From contig DOEC01000029.1 in assembly GCA_003524085.1 (NCBI GenBank), forward strand, positions 1 through 64,000: a stretch of DNA of 64,000 nucleotides, written 5' to 3'. The position numbers and the translations under genes are program-made. Below are positions 34,615 through 43,275 of the stretch, one piece after another. The first letter of the stretch is position 1, and the number at the start of each line of letters is the position of its first letter. Origin of the DNA: Bacillota bacterium. GTDB lineage: Bacteria > Bacillota_I > Bacilli_A > RF39 > UBA660. A model generated the notes under the pieces. That model did not search any database, was not told the DNA's origin, and saw only the letters and a program-made list of their open reading frames with translations.

Positions 34615-35320
34615 TGATTTAGTTGGCTATGATGGGTTAAAGATAGTCCAAAACAATGAGTACTTTAATTTCAGCTTGGAGTCTGTTATGATTCCAAGAT
34701 TTTGCGTGCTTAGAGATAATATGAGAATACTTGATTTGTGTACGGGAAATGCTCCTATACCAATGATACTTAGTACTATTACAAAGTCTAATATATTGGG
34801 AGTTGAAATTCAAAAGGAAATTTATGATTTAGCAAGTGAGTCTGTTAAAATTAATAATTTACAAGATAGAATAGAGTTATTAAATATGGATGTTAAAGAT
34901 TTAGATAAGGTATTTGAAACAGATACGTTTGATTTGATAACTTGTAATCCTCCTTATTTTAAAGTGTGTGAGACAAGTAATTTGAATGATAATATGGTTA
35001 AGTCTATTGCAAGACATGAAATACTTTTGAATTTAGAAGATATTTGTAGAATAAGCAGAAAATTACTAAAGAATAATGGAAGTTTGGTTCTAGTTCATAG
35101 AACTGATAGGCTTGTTGAAATAATAAATATGCTTACAAAGTATAATTTGCAGCCGAAAAGAATTAGATTTGTTTATCCTAAAACGAAAGAAAATTCAAAT
35201 TTGGTATTAATTGACGCTAAAAAAAATGGAAAAGTTGGATTAAAAGTTTTAGAACCACTTATTTGTCACAATAGTGATGGCAGTTATACAGAAGAAATAA
35301 ATAGAATGTTAGAGAGGTAG
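34592..35320 (+). CDS. tRNA1(Val) (adenine(37)-N6)-methyltransferase-like protein
   Basis: About 242 residues, a class I SAM-dependent methyltransferase of the YfiC/YabB (TrmN6) group: FSLESVMIPRFC, SAM motif ILDLCTGNAPIPMIL, and catalytic NPPY (LITCNPPYFKV). It probably N6-methylates A37 of tRNA-Val. It overlaps ricT by about 20 bases and several start codons (GTG 34589, ATG 34592, GTG 34598) are possible. rsmI starts two bases after it, matching the B. subtilis yabB-rsmI order. Confidence 0.87.
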   Translation: MNVKNVINDLVGYDGLKIVQNNEYFNFSLESVMIPRFCVLRDNMRILDLCTGNAPIPMILSTITKSNILGVEIQKEIYDLASESVKINNLQDRIELLNMDVKDLDKVFETDTFDLITCNPPYFKVCETSNLNDNMVKSIARHEILLNLEDICRISRKLLKNNGSLVLVHRTDRLVEIINMLTKYNLQPKRIRFVYPKTKENSNLVLIDAKKNGKVGLKVLEPLICHNSDGSYTEEINRMLER

Positions 35321-35322
35321 TT

Positions 35323-36162
35323 ATGATACAAAAGAGTTATGATAAGGAAATTAGTAATTGTTATATAGTACCTACACCTATTGGAAATATGAAAGATATG
35401 ACCTTTAGAAGTGTTGAAGTGCTTAAACAAGTAGATGCAGTTTTTGCAGAAGATACTAGAGTAACTGGCGTACTTTTAAATAACTTAGATATTAAAAAGA
35501 AGATTTATCAAAATCAGAAGTTTAATGAAGCTAAAGCTAGTGGTGTGGCAGTGGAGTTATTAAAAGAAGGAAAAAATATTGCAGTTGTTACAGATAGGGG
35601 AACTCCACTTATAAGTGACCCTGGAAATGTTTTGGTGTCTGAAGTTATAAAGAATGGATTTAATGTGATAGCTTTACCCGGCGCTTGTGCTTTTGTACCT
35701 GCTTTAAATATGTCTAATATTAATCAAGAAAAATTTTTGTTTTATGGTTTTTTGAGTTCTAAAGAAGGACAGGCGTGTCATGAATTAGAGAAGTTAAAGA
35801 GTATCAACTTTACAATAGTTTTATATGAAGCACCTCATAGACTTTATAAAACTTTACAAAATATAGAAAAAATCTTGGGAAATATTCAAATAAGTATTTC
35901 CCGGGAAATAACTAAGCTTCATGAAGAGGTGTTTAGGGGTAGTGTTAGCGAGGCTTTGGAAATTTATAAAGAAGTTAAAGGCGAAATTGTAATCGTTATT
36001 GATAATAATAAGAATGAAGTTGACTATGAAGTTTCTTTTAAGGAAGTTATGGACTTAATTAAACTTGGTGTTAAACCAAATGATGCAGTTAAATATGTTT
36101 CTAAGAAAAATGAAGTTAGTAGGAATATTTTATATAGTATGTATGAGGAGGGTAAGAAATGA
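35323..36162 (+). CDS. rsmI: 16S rRNA (cytidine(1402)-2'-O)-methyltransferase
   Basis: A 279-residue tetrapyrrole-methylase-fold enzyme with YIVPTPIGNMKDMTFRSVEVL, EDTRVTGVLLNN, VVTDRGTPLISDPG and ALPGACAFVPAL. It methylates C1402 in the decoding centre. It contains a complete Noc-binding site in the codons for ISREI (35895-35910). The CGG arginine codon forced by that palindrome is rare in this AT-rich genome. Its end overlaps the pth start by four bases. Confidence 0.94.
   Translation: MIQKSYDKEISNCYIVPTPIGNMKDMTFRSVEVLKQVDAVFAEDTRVTGVLLNNLDIKKKIYQNQKFNEAKASGVAVELLKEGKNIAVVTDRGTPLISDPGNVLVSEVIKNGFNVIALPGACAFVPALNMSNINQEKFLFYGFLSSKEGQACHELEKLKSINFTIVLYEAPHRLYKTLQNIEKILGNIQISISREITKLHEEVFRGSVSEALEIYKEVKGEIVIVIDNNKNEVDYEVSFKEVMDLIKLGVKPNDAVKYVSKKNEVSRNILYSMYEEGKK
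35895..35910. promoter_or_regulatory. Noc-binding site inside rsmI
   Basis: TATTTCCCGGGAAATA, identical in its 16 bases to the site at 17111-17126, embedded in rsmI coding sequence. It matches the B. subtilis Noc consensus ATTTCCCGGGAAAT. Confidence 0.8.
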
Positions 36163-36704
36163 AATTAATCGTTGGACTTGGTAATCCAGGAGAAGAATAT
36201 CAAAATACTAGACATAATGCTGGATTTATGGCTATTGATAATTATATTGATGGGTCAAATTTTAAGAAGAAAGATAATTATATGATAGTTGAAAAGGTAA
36301 TTAATGGAGAGAAAATCTTATTTGTTAAACCACTTACTTATATGAATGATAGTGGACAGGCTGTTAGAAAAGTAATGGATTATTATAAGATTAACTTAGA
36401 AGATATTTTAATAATCTATGATGATATGGATTTTAATGTTGGGACTATTAAGATAAAAGCGAGTGGTTCAAGTGGTGGACATAATGGAATTAAGAGTATT
36501 ATTAAATGTTTAGGTACAGAAAACTTTAAGAGAATTAGAATTGGAATATCGAAACCTGAAGGAGATACAATTGATTATGTCTTGGGAAAATTTAGCAAGC
36601 ATGATTTGAATAATTTATATTATGTGTTTAATACTATTAATAGGATAATTGAAGATTTTGTAGTCTTGCCATTTGAAAAGTTAATGAGTAAATATAATGG
36701 GTGA
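36159..36704 (+). CDS. pth: Peptidyl-tRNA hydrolase
   Basis: 181 residues: MKLIVGLGNPGEEYQNTRHNAGFMAID with the catalytic histidine of RHNAGF (residue 20), KPLTYMNDSG, and IYDDMDFNVGTIKIKASGSSGGHNGIKSI. It frees tRNA from dropped-off peptidyl-tRNA. The gene sits before mfd as in Bacillus and overlaps rsmI by four bases. Confidence 0.96.
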   Translation: MKLIVGLGNPGEEYQNTRHNAGFMAIDNYIDGSNFKKKDNYMIVEKVINGEKILFVKPLTYMNDSGQAVRKVMDYYKINLEDILIIYDDMDFNVGTIKIKASGSSGGHNGIKSIIKCLGTENFKRIRIGISKPEGDTIDYVLGKFSKHDLNNLYYVFNTINRIIEDFVVLPFEKLMSKYNG

Positions 36705-36709
36705 ATATT

Positions 36710-39700
36710 ATGCTTAATGGTTTGTTTGATTTTAAATTTAAAGATGGAATGAAGATTAACGTTAGTAAAAATGAAATATACAATCAAATGCTTTTGTATA
36801 TGTTTTTTGCTTGGAAGAAAAGCGTTGTTATAGTTACTCCGACTTTAAATGAGGCTAACCAGCTTTATAGGGATTTACAGTATTATTTAAAGGAAAGTGT
36901 GTATATTTTTCCGGATGATGATTTTCTTACTAAGAAAGCTATCGCGTCTAGTCCTGAGTTAATGTACATGAGAATGAAGTTCTTAAATAATATAGATAGT
37001 ACAGATAATAAGATTTTAATATGTCATACAAGTAGTTTTTTGAAGAAATTTCCAGCTAAAAATAGTTTTGAAGAAAAAGCTATTAATTTGAAAGTTGGTA
37101 AAACTATTGATAGAGATGATTTAATAGAAAAGTTAACAAATATTGGTTATAAGAGAGAAAGTTTAGTTACGAATACTGGGGAATTTAGTGTAAGAGGATT
37201 TGTAATTGATGTGTTTCCAATATTTTCTGATCATCCAGTTAGAATTGAATTTTTTGATGAAGAGATAGATGAGATTAAGTATTTTAATGAGAATACACAA
37301 TTGTCTATTCAAAATACGCAAGAAGTTGTTATTAAGCCAGTTAATGATGAATATAATGGTAGCAATTCAAGTATACTATCTTATTTAAATGAGCCTTTAT
37401 TAGTATATCAAGATTATAATCAAATAATGATGGTTGAAAAAAGTTTAATAGAACAGATTAATTATTATAATGAAGAAAACTATAATTTTTTATTAGCTGA
37501 TATAGAGTCTGATAGTAAGTTATTTGTAGATACAATAGAAAATGGAAAATCAGATTTAAACATTGCGGCCGTAAAAATAGTTAACTATAATAATGATGTT
37601 AATAAGTTTGTTAGTGATTTAAACGAAAAAAATAGTTTTTTGTGCTCTAATGATGAAAAGTTTATTAAGAAATTAAAAATTGATAAGAGCAAAGTAATTG
37701 ATACAGATTTATTAGAAGGTTTTGTTTATGAAGGCAAAGCTTATTACTCAAAAAATGATTTGAATGGACATGAAGAGAAGATTAAATATAATACTGGTTA
37801 TAAGATGGGTAAAAAGATAGATTCTATTGATAAACTGGAAGTTGGAGATTATGTCGTTCATAAAGAGTCAGGGATTGGTGTTTATATGGGAATAAGCACT
37901 ATAATGAAGAATGGTTTACCAAGAGATTATATTTTGATTAAGTATAAGGGGGACGATAAATTATATTTACCTGTTGATAAAGTAGATAAACTTTATAAGT
38001 ATTCTTCTAAAGATGGTGCAAGGCCTGTAATTCATAAGTTAAATAGTGTTGAATGGCAAAAAACAAAGATGAAGATTAGAAAGAAAATTTATGATATAAG
38101 CGAAGAGTTAATCAAAATTTATAAAAATAGAAGTATATCAAAAGTTGAACCTTTCAAGGAAGATACACCAGAGCAACAGATTTTTGAGAGTGAATTTGTT
38201 TATCAGGAAACTCCAGACCAATTAAAGACTACTATGGAAATAAAAAAAGACTTAGAAAGTTCTAAACCAATGGATAGACTTTTATGTGGAGATGTTGGTT
38301 ATGGTAAGACTGAAGTTGTTTTTAGGGCGATGTTTAAGGCAGTAATGAATGATAAGCAAGTAATGTACTTATGTCCAACAACACTTTTAAGTTATCAACA
38401 GTATATAAGTGCGACTAAAAGATTTAAAAATTATGCTGTAAATATAGCTTTATTAAATAGGTATACTACAGCTAAAGAAGTTAAAAATATTTTATCTGAC
38501 TTAGAAAGTGGAAAAATTGATATTGTTTTTGGAACACATAGGCTACTTTCTGGTGATATTAAATTTAAGGATTTGGGTTTTTTAGTAATTGATGAAGAGC
38601 AAAGATTTGGTGTTATGCATAAAGAGAAAATTAAGGAGATCAAGTCTAATGTTCATGTTCTTTCTGTTTCTGCTACACCTATACCAAGAAGTTTACAAAT
38701 GAGTTTGATTGGAGTTAGAGATTTATCGTTAATTGAAACTCCGCCTGTTAATAAGTTGCCTGTTCAAACTTATGTTATTAGTTATGATGCTTATGTTTTA
38801 AGGGATGTTGTATTGAAAGAAAAAGCTAGAGGTGGGCAAGTGTTTATTCTTTATAATAAAGTTGAGGATATGCCTAGCATTGCAGAAAAGTTTAGAAAGC
38901 TATTGCCTGAAGTTAGTATTAATTATGCTCATGGGAAGATGAATAAGGAGCAAATGCAAGATATAATGTATGATTTTACTTTAGGAAAGTTTGATGTTCT
39001 TTTAAGTACGACTATTATTGAAAATGGAATAGATATACCTAATGCTAATACTATTATAGTAATGGATGCTGATAGATTTGGACTTTCACAGCTTTATCAA
39101 ATTAGAGGAAGAGTTGGAAGAGGAGATAGGCAAGCTTATGCTTATTTGATGTACAATAAAGAAAAGGTGCTTGGTGAGACAGCACAAAAGAGATTAGAAG
39201 CGATAAAAGAGTTCACTGAGCTTGGAAGTGGTTATAAAATTGCAATGAGAGATTTAAGTATTCGTGGAGCTGGGGATTTACTTGGTAGTGAACAAGCTGG
39301 GTTTATTGATTCAGTTGGAGTAGATATGTACATTGAGCTAATTAATGAAGAGTTAAATGGTGTAGTGATGGATGAAGAGGAAAAAGAGACTAATATAGAC
39401 GATGTTGCTACACATATAGGAAGTGAGTACTCTAATGAAGATGCAATTATAATTGAGATACACAAAATGATAAGTGAAATTAATAGTATTACTGAATATG
39501 AAACGGTGTATGATGTTATTAAAGATAGATTTGGTACTGTTAGCGAAGAAATTGATATTTATATGAAACAGGAATTAGTTGAAAAGTTAATTGATAAACT
39601 TAAAATTAAGTTGTTAGTTAATGATAAGATGAAATTTACTTTAAAACTAGATAATGATGTGTATAGTAAACTTAATATTGAAGATTTGTTTATTGAGGCA

Positions 39701-39841
39701 ACTAAAATTTGTACAAGATTTAATTTTGCTTTTAGGGCAGATGCTATACATATAAGTTTAAATAAGGAAAATCTAGAGAAACATTACATTAACTATATTA
39801 TGGAGTTGTTAATATATATAGATAGCAATATTAAAAGATAA
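36710..39841 (+). CDS. mfd: Transcription-repair coupling factor Mfd
   Basis: About 1043 residues, slightly shorter than the usual 1150. Order: UvrB-like N-terminal domains, the CarD-like polymerase-interaction domain (KLEVGDYVVHKESGIGVYMGI), a RecG-like helicase with LLCGDVGYGKTEVVFRA (Walker A), IDEEQRFGVMHKEKIK (DEEQ box) and QIRGRVGRG, then a C-terminal TRCF domain. It removes stalled RNA polymerase and recruits UvrA. ATG 36710 is favoured because GGGTGAATATT precedes it. A GTG at 36701 overlaps the pth stop. Confidence 0.95.
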   Translation: MLNGLFDFKFKDGMKINVSKNEIYNQMLLYMFFAWKKSVVIVTPTLNEANQLYRDLQYYLKESVYIFPDDDFLTKKAIASSPELMYMRMKFLNNIDSTDNKILICHTSSFLKKFPAKNSFEEKAINLKVGKTIDRDDLIEKLTNIGYKRESLVTNTGEFSVRGFVIDVFPIFSDHPVRIEFFDEEIDEIKYFNENTQLSIQNTQEVVIKPVNDEYNGSNSSILSYLNEPLLVYQDYNQIMMVEKSLIEQINYYNEENYNFLLADIESDSKLFVDTIENGKSDLNIAAVKIVNYNNDVNKFVSDLNEKNSFLCSNDEKFIKKLKIDKSKVIDTDLLEGFVYEGKAYYSKNDLNGHEEKIKYNTGYKMGKKIDSIDKLEVGDYVVHKESGIGVYMGISTIMKNGLPRDYILIKYKGDDKLYLPVDKVDKLYKYSSKDGARPVIHKLNSVEWQKTKMKIRKKIYDISEELIKIYKNRSISKVEPFKEDTPEQQIFESEFVYQETPDQLKTTMEIKKDLESSKPMDRLLCGDVGYGKTEVVFRAMFKAVMNDKQVMYLCPTTLLSYQQYISATKRFKNYAVNIALLNRYTTAKEVKNILSDLESGKIDIVFGTHRLLSGDIKFKDLGFLVIDEEQRFGVMHKEKIKEIKSNVHVLSVSATPIPRSLQMSLIGVRDLSLIETPPVNKLPVQTYVISYDAYVLRDVVLKEKARGGQVFILYNKVEDMPSIAEKFRKLLPEVSINYAHGKMNKEQMQDIMYDFTLGKFDVLLSTTIIENGIDIPNANTIIVMDADRFGLSQLYQIRGRVGRGDRQAYAYLMYNKEKVLGETAQKRLEAIKEFTELGSGYKIAMRDLSIRGAGDLLGSEQAGFIDSVGVDMYIELINEELNGVVMDEEEKETNIDDVATHIGSEYSNEDAIIIEIHKMISEINSITEYETVYDVIKDRFGTVSEEIDIYMKQELVEKLIDKLKIKLLVNDKMKFTLKLDNDVYSKLNIEDLFIEATKICTRFNFAFRADAIHISLNKENLEKHYINYIMELLIYIDSNIKR

Positions 39842-39903
39842 AGAAAAACTGATACTTTGATATGAACCCCGTTTCTTGGACACAAGAGAAACGAGGTTTT
39901 TAT

Positions 39904-40416
39904 ATGTCAAAATTAACTTATGAAGATAAAATTAATATATATATTGATAAAAAAGGGGGAATGTCAGTAGGAAGTCTATCAAGTAAATACAAGGTAAGTA
40001 AAAATATAATCAATTATCTAACAGCATTAATAGATAAACATGGAATAGACATTTTAAGAACAGATAAAAATAGAATTCATACTAAATTCGAGAAACAGGA
40101 AGCAATAGATAGAGTTTTAATTAATGGTGAAGCAAAATGGGCTGTAGCATTAGATTTAGGCCTATTAAGTAAAGGAATGTTAGTTAATTGGATTAAAAAT
40201 TATAAAGAAATGAGTTATAATATAGTTGAACGAAAAAGAGGAAGGAGTCCAACTATGTCAAAAAAGCCTAAAATAACAAACAAAATAGAAACTATAGAAG
40301 AAGAAAATGAAAGATTAAAAAAAGAAAACTTATATTTAAAGGCGGAGCTAGAATACTCAAAAAAATTGAGAGCTGTTGTTCAAGCAAGGAAGAATCAACA
40401 ACAGAAGAAAAAGTAA
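39904..40416 (+). CDS. IS3-family transposase OrfA
   Basis: 170 residues from the ATG at 39904 (the ORF extends upstream into the terminal repeat but has no ribosome site there). Two HTH units are visible: KLTYEDKINIYIDKKGGMSVGSLSSKYKVSKNIINYL and a second near KWAVALDLGLLSKGMLVNWIKNYK. These bind the terminal repeats. A leucine-zipper-like EEENERLKKENLYLKAELEYSKKL (about 135-158) allows multimerisation. It ends in AAG AAA AAG TAA, and A-AAG slippage there moves ribosomes into orfB. Confidence 0.9.
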   Translation: MSKLTYEDKINIYIDKKGGMSVGSLSSKYKVSKNIINYLTALIDKHGIDILRTDKNRIHTKFEKQEAIDRVLINGEAKWAVALDLGLLSKGMLVNWIKNYKEMSYNIVERKRGRSPTMSKKPKITNKIETIEEENERLKKENLYLKAELEYSKKLRAVVQARKNQQQKKK

Positions 40417-40448
40417 GTGTTGTAAGTGAACTTCGGCTAATATATCCA

Positions 40449-41261
40449 TTGATGATTCTTCTACAAGTATCTGGTTTAGCTAAATCAGTATATTATTATA
40501 CCTTATCTAAAATAGATAAAGATGATAAAAATAAAGAAATAATAGATAAAATAAAAGAAATATTTATTAATAATAAAGAAAGATATGGTTATCGCAGAAT
40601 TACGTTAGAATTAAGAAACCAAGGTTATAATGTTAATCATAAAAAAGTTTATAGAATAATGGTTAAACTAAGTTTAAAGCCATTAAAAAGAAACAAAAGA
40701 AAATATTCATCTTATAAAGGAACCATTGGTAAAATTGCTGATAATTTAATTGAAAGAAATTTTAATGCAGAAAAGCCTAATCAAAAATGGTATACAGATG
40801 TTACTGAATTTAATCTTCGAGGAGAAAAATGTTATTTATCACCAATATTAGATGGATTTAACGGTGAAGTTATTTCTTATAACACTTCTAAATCACCAAA
40901 TCTAGAGCAGATAAGTGATATGCTTAATAAAGCATTTGATGGCAAAAATCTAGAAGGATTAATATTTCATTCAGATCAGGGATGGCAATATCAACACCAA
41001 TCTTATCAGCAAAGACTAAAAAATAAAGGTATAAAACAAAGTATGTCCAGAAAAGGAAATAGTATGGATAATGGAATGATGGAAAACTTTTTTGGACTAC
41101 TTAAAACTGAAATGTTTTATGATCAAGAAGATAAATACAAAACACTAGATGAATTAATTTTAGCAATTGATGACTATATTAATTATTATAATTATGATAG
41201 AATTAAAATAAAATTAAAAGGACTGTCTCCTGTAAATTACAGGTTACAATCCTCTAATTAG
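40449..41261 (+). CDS. IS3-family transposase OrfB (DDE integrase core)
   Basis: About 270 residues as an independent ORF, but the open frame continues upstream without stop to at least 40392, and a -1 shift at A-AAG (40410-40413) joins OrfA directly to VSVVSELRLIYPLMILLQVSGL, the usual OrfB start region. It has the HTH_21 segment YGYRRITLELRNQGYNVNHKKVYRIM, then the catalytic DDE triad: WYTDVTEF, FHSDQGWQY and the glutamate in MMENFFGLLKTE. It appears intact, so the element may be active. Confidence 0.92.
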   Translation: MMILLQVSGLAKSVYYYTLSKIDKDDKNKEIIDKIKEIFINNKERYGYRRITLELRNQGYNVNHKKVYRIMVKLSLKPLKRNKRKYSSYKGTIGKIADNLIERNFNAEKPNQKWYTDVTEFNLRGEKCYLSPILDGFNGEVISYNTSKSPNLEQISDMLNKAFDGKNLEGLIFHSDQGWQYQHQSYQQRLKNKGIKQSMSRKGNSMDNGMMENFFGLLKTEMFYDQEDKYKTLDELILAIDDYINYYNYDRIKIKLKGLSPVNYRLQSSN

Positions 41262-41312
41262 AAACTATTTATAAACTGTCCAACTTTTGGGGTTCAGTTC
41301 ACTTAGTTTTAG

Positions 41313-41804
41313 CTAGTTATCAGTTTTTTTGTATGTGTCTTTTGTTTTTTCAATTAATTTTATAGTATCTTTTAATGGGTAAAAATCTTTAGTTTCTACT
41401 GTTATATTTTGTAGTGTTTTATAGTTTTGAAAGAAATCTTTTATCTCAGCTTTTTGATGTTCTGTTAAATCGTCAAGTGTATTTATGTTATCAAATCTTG
41501 GGTCTTTATCTACAACAGCAATTACTTTTTCGTCATTATAACCATTATCAATAACCTTTAAATAACCTAGAACTCTTGCTGGTACAACACAGCCTGGAAA
41601 TGTTGGGTATGAACTTAATACTAGTATATCAAGTGGGTCTTTATCGTCAGCTATTGTGTTTTCAATATAGCCGTATTCTCCAGGATATGTAAGTGCACTA
41701 TAAAGAACTCTGTCAAGGGTTATTTTTCCAGTTTCTTTGTTTACTTCAAATTTGTTTTTTGTTCCCATTGGAATTTCTATAATTGCGTCTACTATATACT
41801 TCAT
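41313..41804 (-). CDS. ppa: Inorganic pyrophosphatase (family I)
   Basis: 163 residues from the ATG at 41802-41804 (AGGTG precedes it). The family I signature DDKDPLDILVL holds the metal-binding aspartates, and YGYIENT and DPRFDNI are conserved. It hydrolyses pyrophosphate, driving nucleic-acid and other syntheses. It is divergent from spoVT. Confidence 0.95.
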   Translation of the reverse strand: MKYIVDAIIEIPMGTKNKFEVNKETGKITLDRVLYSALTYPGEYGYIENTIADDKDPLDILVLSSYPTFPGCVVPARVLGYLKVIDNGYNDEKVIAVVDKDPRFDNINTLDDLTEHQKAEIKDFFQNYKTLQNITVETKDFYPLKDTIKLIEKTKDTYKKTDN

Positions 41805-41897
41805 TTTTATCACCTACATTAAGTTTACAAAAATAAAACCGATTTGTCTAGTATAATTATTAAATTTTTATTTAAAATAAGATATAGAGGTGTTTAA

Positions 41898-42398
41898 ATG
41901 GATACAGGTGTTGTAAGAAAAATAGATGAACTTGGTAGAATTGTTATTCCTAAGGAAATTAGAAAAAATTTAAATATTAGAAATGGAGAAGATGTAAGTA
42001 TTTTTGTTAAAGATAATATGATAGTTTTAAAAAAGTATGAAAGAGCTTTAACTATAAAAGAGATATCTCAAAAGTATATTAATGCATTTAAGAAAATTAA
42101 TGATGACGTTATTTTAATAAGTGATAAGAATTCTATTATAAGTAGTAGTAATTTAGAATATATTGATAAGAAGATAGATAATAAGATATTTAACTTGATT
42201 AATGAAAGAAAAAGTGAAGAAGGAACTGTCCTTAATTTAGGTGGAGAAGTTATAAATAGTGCATATATTGTCTCGCCAATAATTGTGGATACTGATGCTA
42301 TTGGTGCGGTTATTTCTCTTTGTAAAGATAGATTAAATGAAAAAAGTAAGATATTTAATAATGTCATAAACATACTAATTACACTTAATTTATGTTAA
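41898..42398 (+). CDS. spoVT: Stage V sporulation transcription factor SpoVT (AbrB-type)
   Basis: 166 residues. The N-terminal AbrB swapped-hairpin domain reads MDTGVVRKIDELGRIVIPKEIRKNLNIRNGEDVSIFVKDN, followed by a GAF-like C-terminal domain (about 55-166) with the SpoVT-like GEVINSAYIVSPIIVDTDAIGAVISL. In B. subtilis SpoVT adjusts sigma-G-dependent forespore genes. Abh/AbrB lacks the GAF part, so SpoVT is the better call. GAGGTG precedes ATG. Confidence 0.88.
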   Translation: MDTGVVRKIDELGRIVIPKEIRKNLNIRNGEDVSIFVKDNMIVLKKYERALTIKEISQKYINAFKKINDDVILISDKNSIISSSNLEYIDKKIDNKIFNLINERKSEEGTVLNLGGEVINSAYIVSPIIVDTDAIGAVISLCKDRLNEKSKIFNNVINILITLNLC

Positions 42399-42413
42399 AT
42401 TTACTGAAAATGC

Positions 42414-42478
42414 TTGCAGAAAGTGAAAAAATATGGTATATTACATAAGCGAAAAGGTTTCTATAACTATATAGTTAT
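42414..42478 (+). promoter_or_regulatory. rpmE promoter and leader palindrome
   Basis: TTGCAG (42414-42419), 17-base spacer, TATATT with upstream TGG (42437-42442). The leader contains the perfect palindrome ATAACTATATAGTTAT (42463-42478) flanked by GCGAAAAGG and GCGAAAGGAG. It may fold near the ribosome site of L31. Confidence 0.65.
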
Positions 42479-42495
42479 GGCGAAAGGAGTGTAAT

Positions 42496-42693
42496 ATGAA
42501 AAAGGGTATACATCCAGAACTAAAAGAATGTAAGGTAAAATGTGCTTGTGGTAATGAGTTCACAACTTTAAGTACAAAGAGTGAAATTCAACTTGAAACT
42601 TGTAATAAATGTCATTCATTTTATACAGGTAAACATTTAACTGCAAGAACTGGTAATGTTCAAAAGTTTAAAGAAAAATATGGAATGAAATAG
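42496..42693 (+). CDS. rpmE: 50S ribosomal protein L31 (zinc form)
   Basis: 65 residues, starting MKKGIHPELKECKVKCACGNEFTT with the C+ type zinc ligands CxxxCxC...CNKCH, and ending FKEKYGMK. It binds the 50S-30S bridge. AAAGGAG precedes ATG. A strong terminator follows. Confidence 0.95.
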   Translation: MKKGIHPELKECKVKCACGNEFTTLSTKSEIQLETCNKCHSFYTGKHLTARTGNVQKFKEKYGMK

Positions 42694-42715
42694 TCAAGTA
42701 AATGACTATTTTTTT
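42688..42715 (+). terminator. Terminator after rpmE
   Basis: AAATAGTCA-AGTAAA-TGACTATTT followed by a T-run (42688-42715). Confidence 0.9.
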
Positions 42716-42775
42716 GTTTGCTTGTGTAATTTGTGTAAAATTAGTTTATAATATAAATTGAAGAGGTGTTAATTT

Positions 42776-43225
42776 ATGAGAGTTGGAATAGCAAGTGATC
42801 ATAGAGGATATAAAGCAAAAGAAAAGTTAAAGAAATATTTTGTAAAGAAACGTATTGAGTTTGTTGATTATGGTACAGATTCAGAAGAGATAGTTGATTA
42901 TCCCGTGTTTGCGACTTCAGTTTGTAAAGGTGTTATAAGAGGCGAAGTAGAATGTGGTATACTTATATGTGGTACTGGTATTGGAATGAGTATTGCTGCT
43001 AATAAATTTCGCGGTATCATGTGTGCAAAAGTAGATAATAGTGATGAAGCAAGACTTGCTAAAGAACATAATCACGCTAATGTGATAAGTTTTTCTGAGA
43101 AGAAAACTATGTGGGAGATTAAAGATATTGTGGATGCTTATTTAAAGGCTACACCATTAGAAGGTGAAAGATATTTAAGAAGAATAGAAGAAATCAAGGA
43201 TATAGAAAAAAAGAAAAAGTACTAG
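42776..43225 (+). CDS. rpiB: Ribose-5-phosphate isomerase B
   Basis: 149 residues of the RpiB/LacAB fold: RVGIASDHRGYKAKEKL, FVDYGTDSEEIVDYPVFA, GILICGTGIGMSIAANKFRGIMCAKV (with the catalytic cysteine of CGTG) and KEHNHANVISF. It interconverts ribose-5-phosphate and ribulose-5-phosphate in the pentose phosphate pathway. The basic tail KKKKY ends at a weak AGTACT hairpin upstream of the OLE-like RNA promoter. Confidence 0.93.
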   Translation: MRVGIASDHRGYKAKEKLKKYFVKKRIEFVDYGTDSEEIVDYPVFATSVCKGVIRGEVECGILICGTGIGMSIAANKFRGIMCAKVDNSDEARLAKEHNHANVISFSEKKTMWEIKDIVDAYLKATPLEGERYLRRIEEIKDIEKKKKY

Positions 43226-43240
43226 TTTTAAGTACTAAAT

Positions 43241-43269
43241 TTGACTTTTTTTCTTTTTTTTGCTATAAT
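43241..43269 (+). promoter_or_regulatory. Strong promoter of the large structured RNA
   Basis: TTGACT (43241-43246), 17-base spacer ending TGC, TATAAT (43264-43269). It combines a near-consensus -35, optimal spacing, perfect -10 and extended TGn, consistent with an abundant stable RNA. Confidence 0.85.
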
Positions 43270-43275
43270 TTAGAT

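Larger units (their letters stand above)
39863..41296 (+). mobile_element. IS3-family insertion sequence (IS150-like)
   Basis: About 1434 bp bounded by imperfect inverted repeats: left TGAACCCCgtttcTTGGACA (39863) and right, read inward, TGAACCCCaaaagTTGGACA (41277-41296). It carries orfA and orfB in the -1 frameshift arrangement of IS3 elements. No target duplication is visible (ATA before, GTT after), so an end has changed or the insertion was followed by a rearrangement. It lies between the convergent genes mfd and ppa and interrupts neither. Confidence 0.9.

Noticed and set aside
40449..40460. TTG/ATG at 40449-40454 as an independent OrfB start
   Set aside because: There is no ribosome site, and the frame is open upstream to the A-AAG shift site, so OrfB is more likely made as an OrfAB fusion.
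43201..43240. AGTACT hairpin after rpiB as a strong terminator
   Set aside because: The arms are short, AGTACT is self-complementary, and no T-run follows directly.
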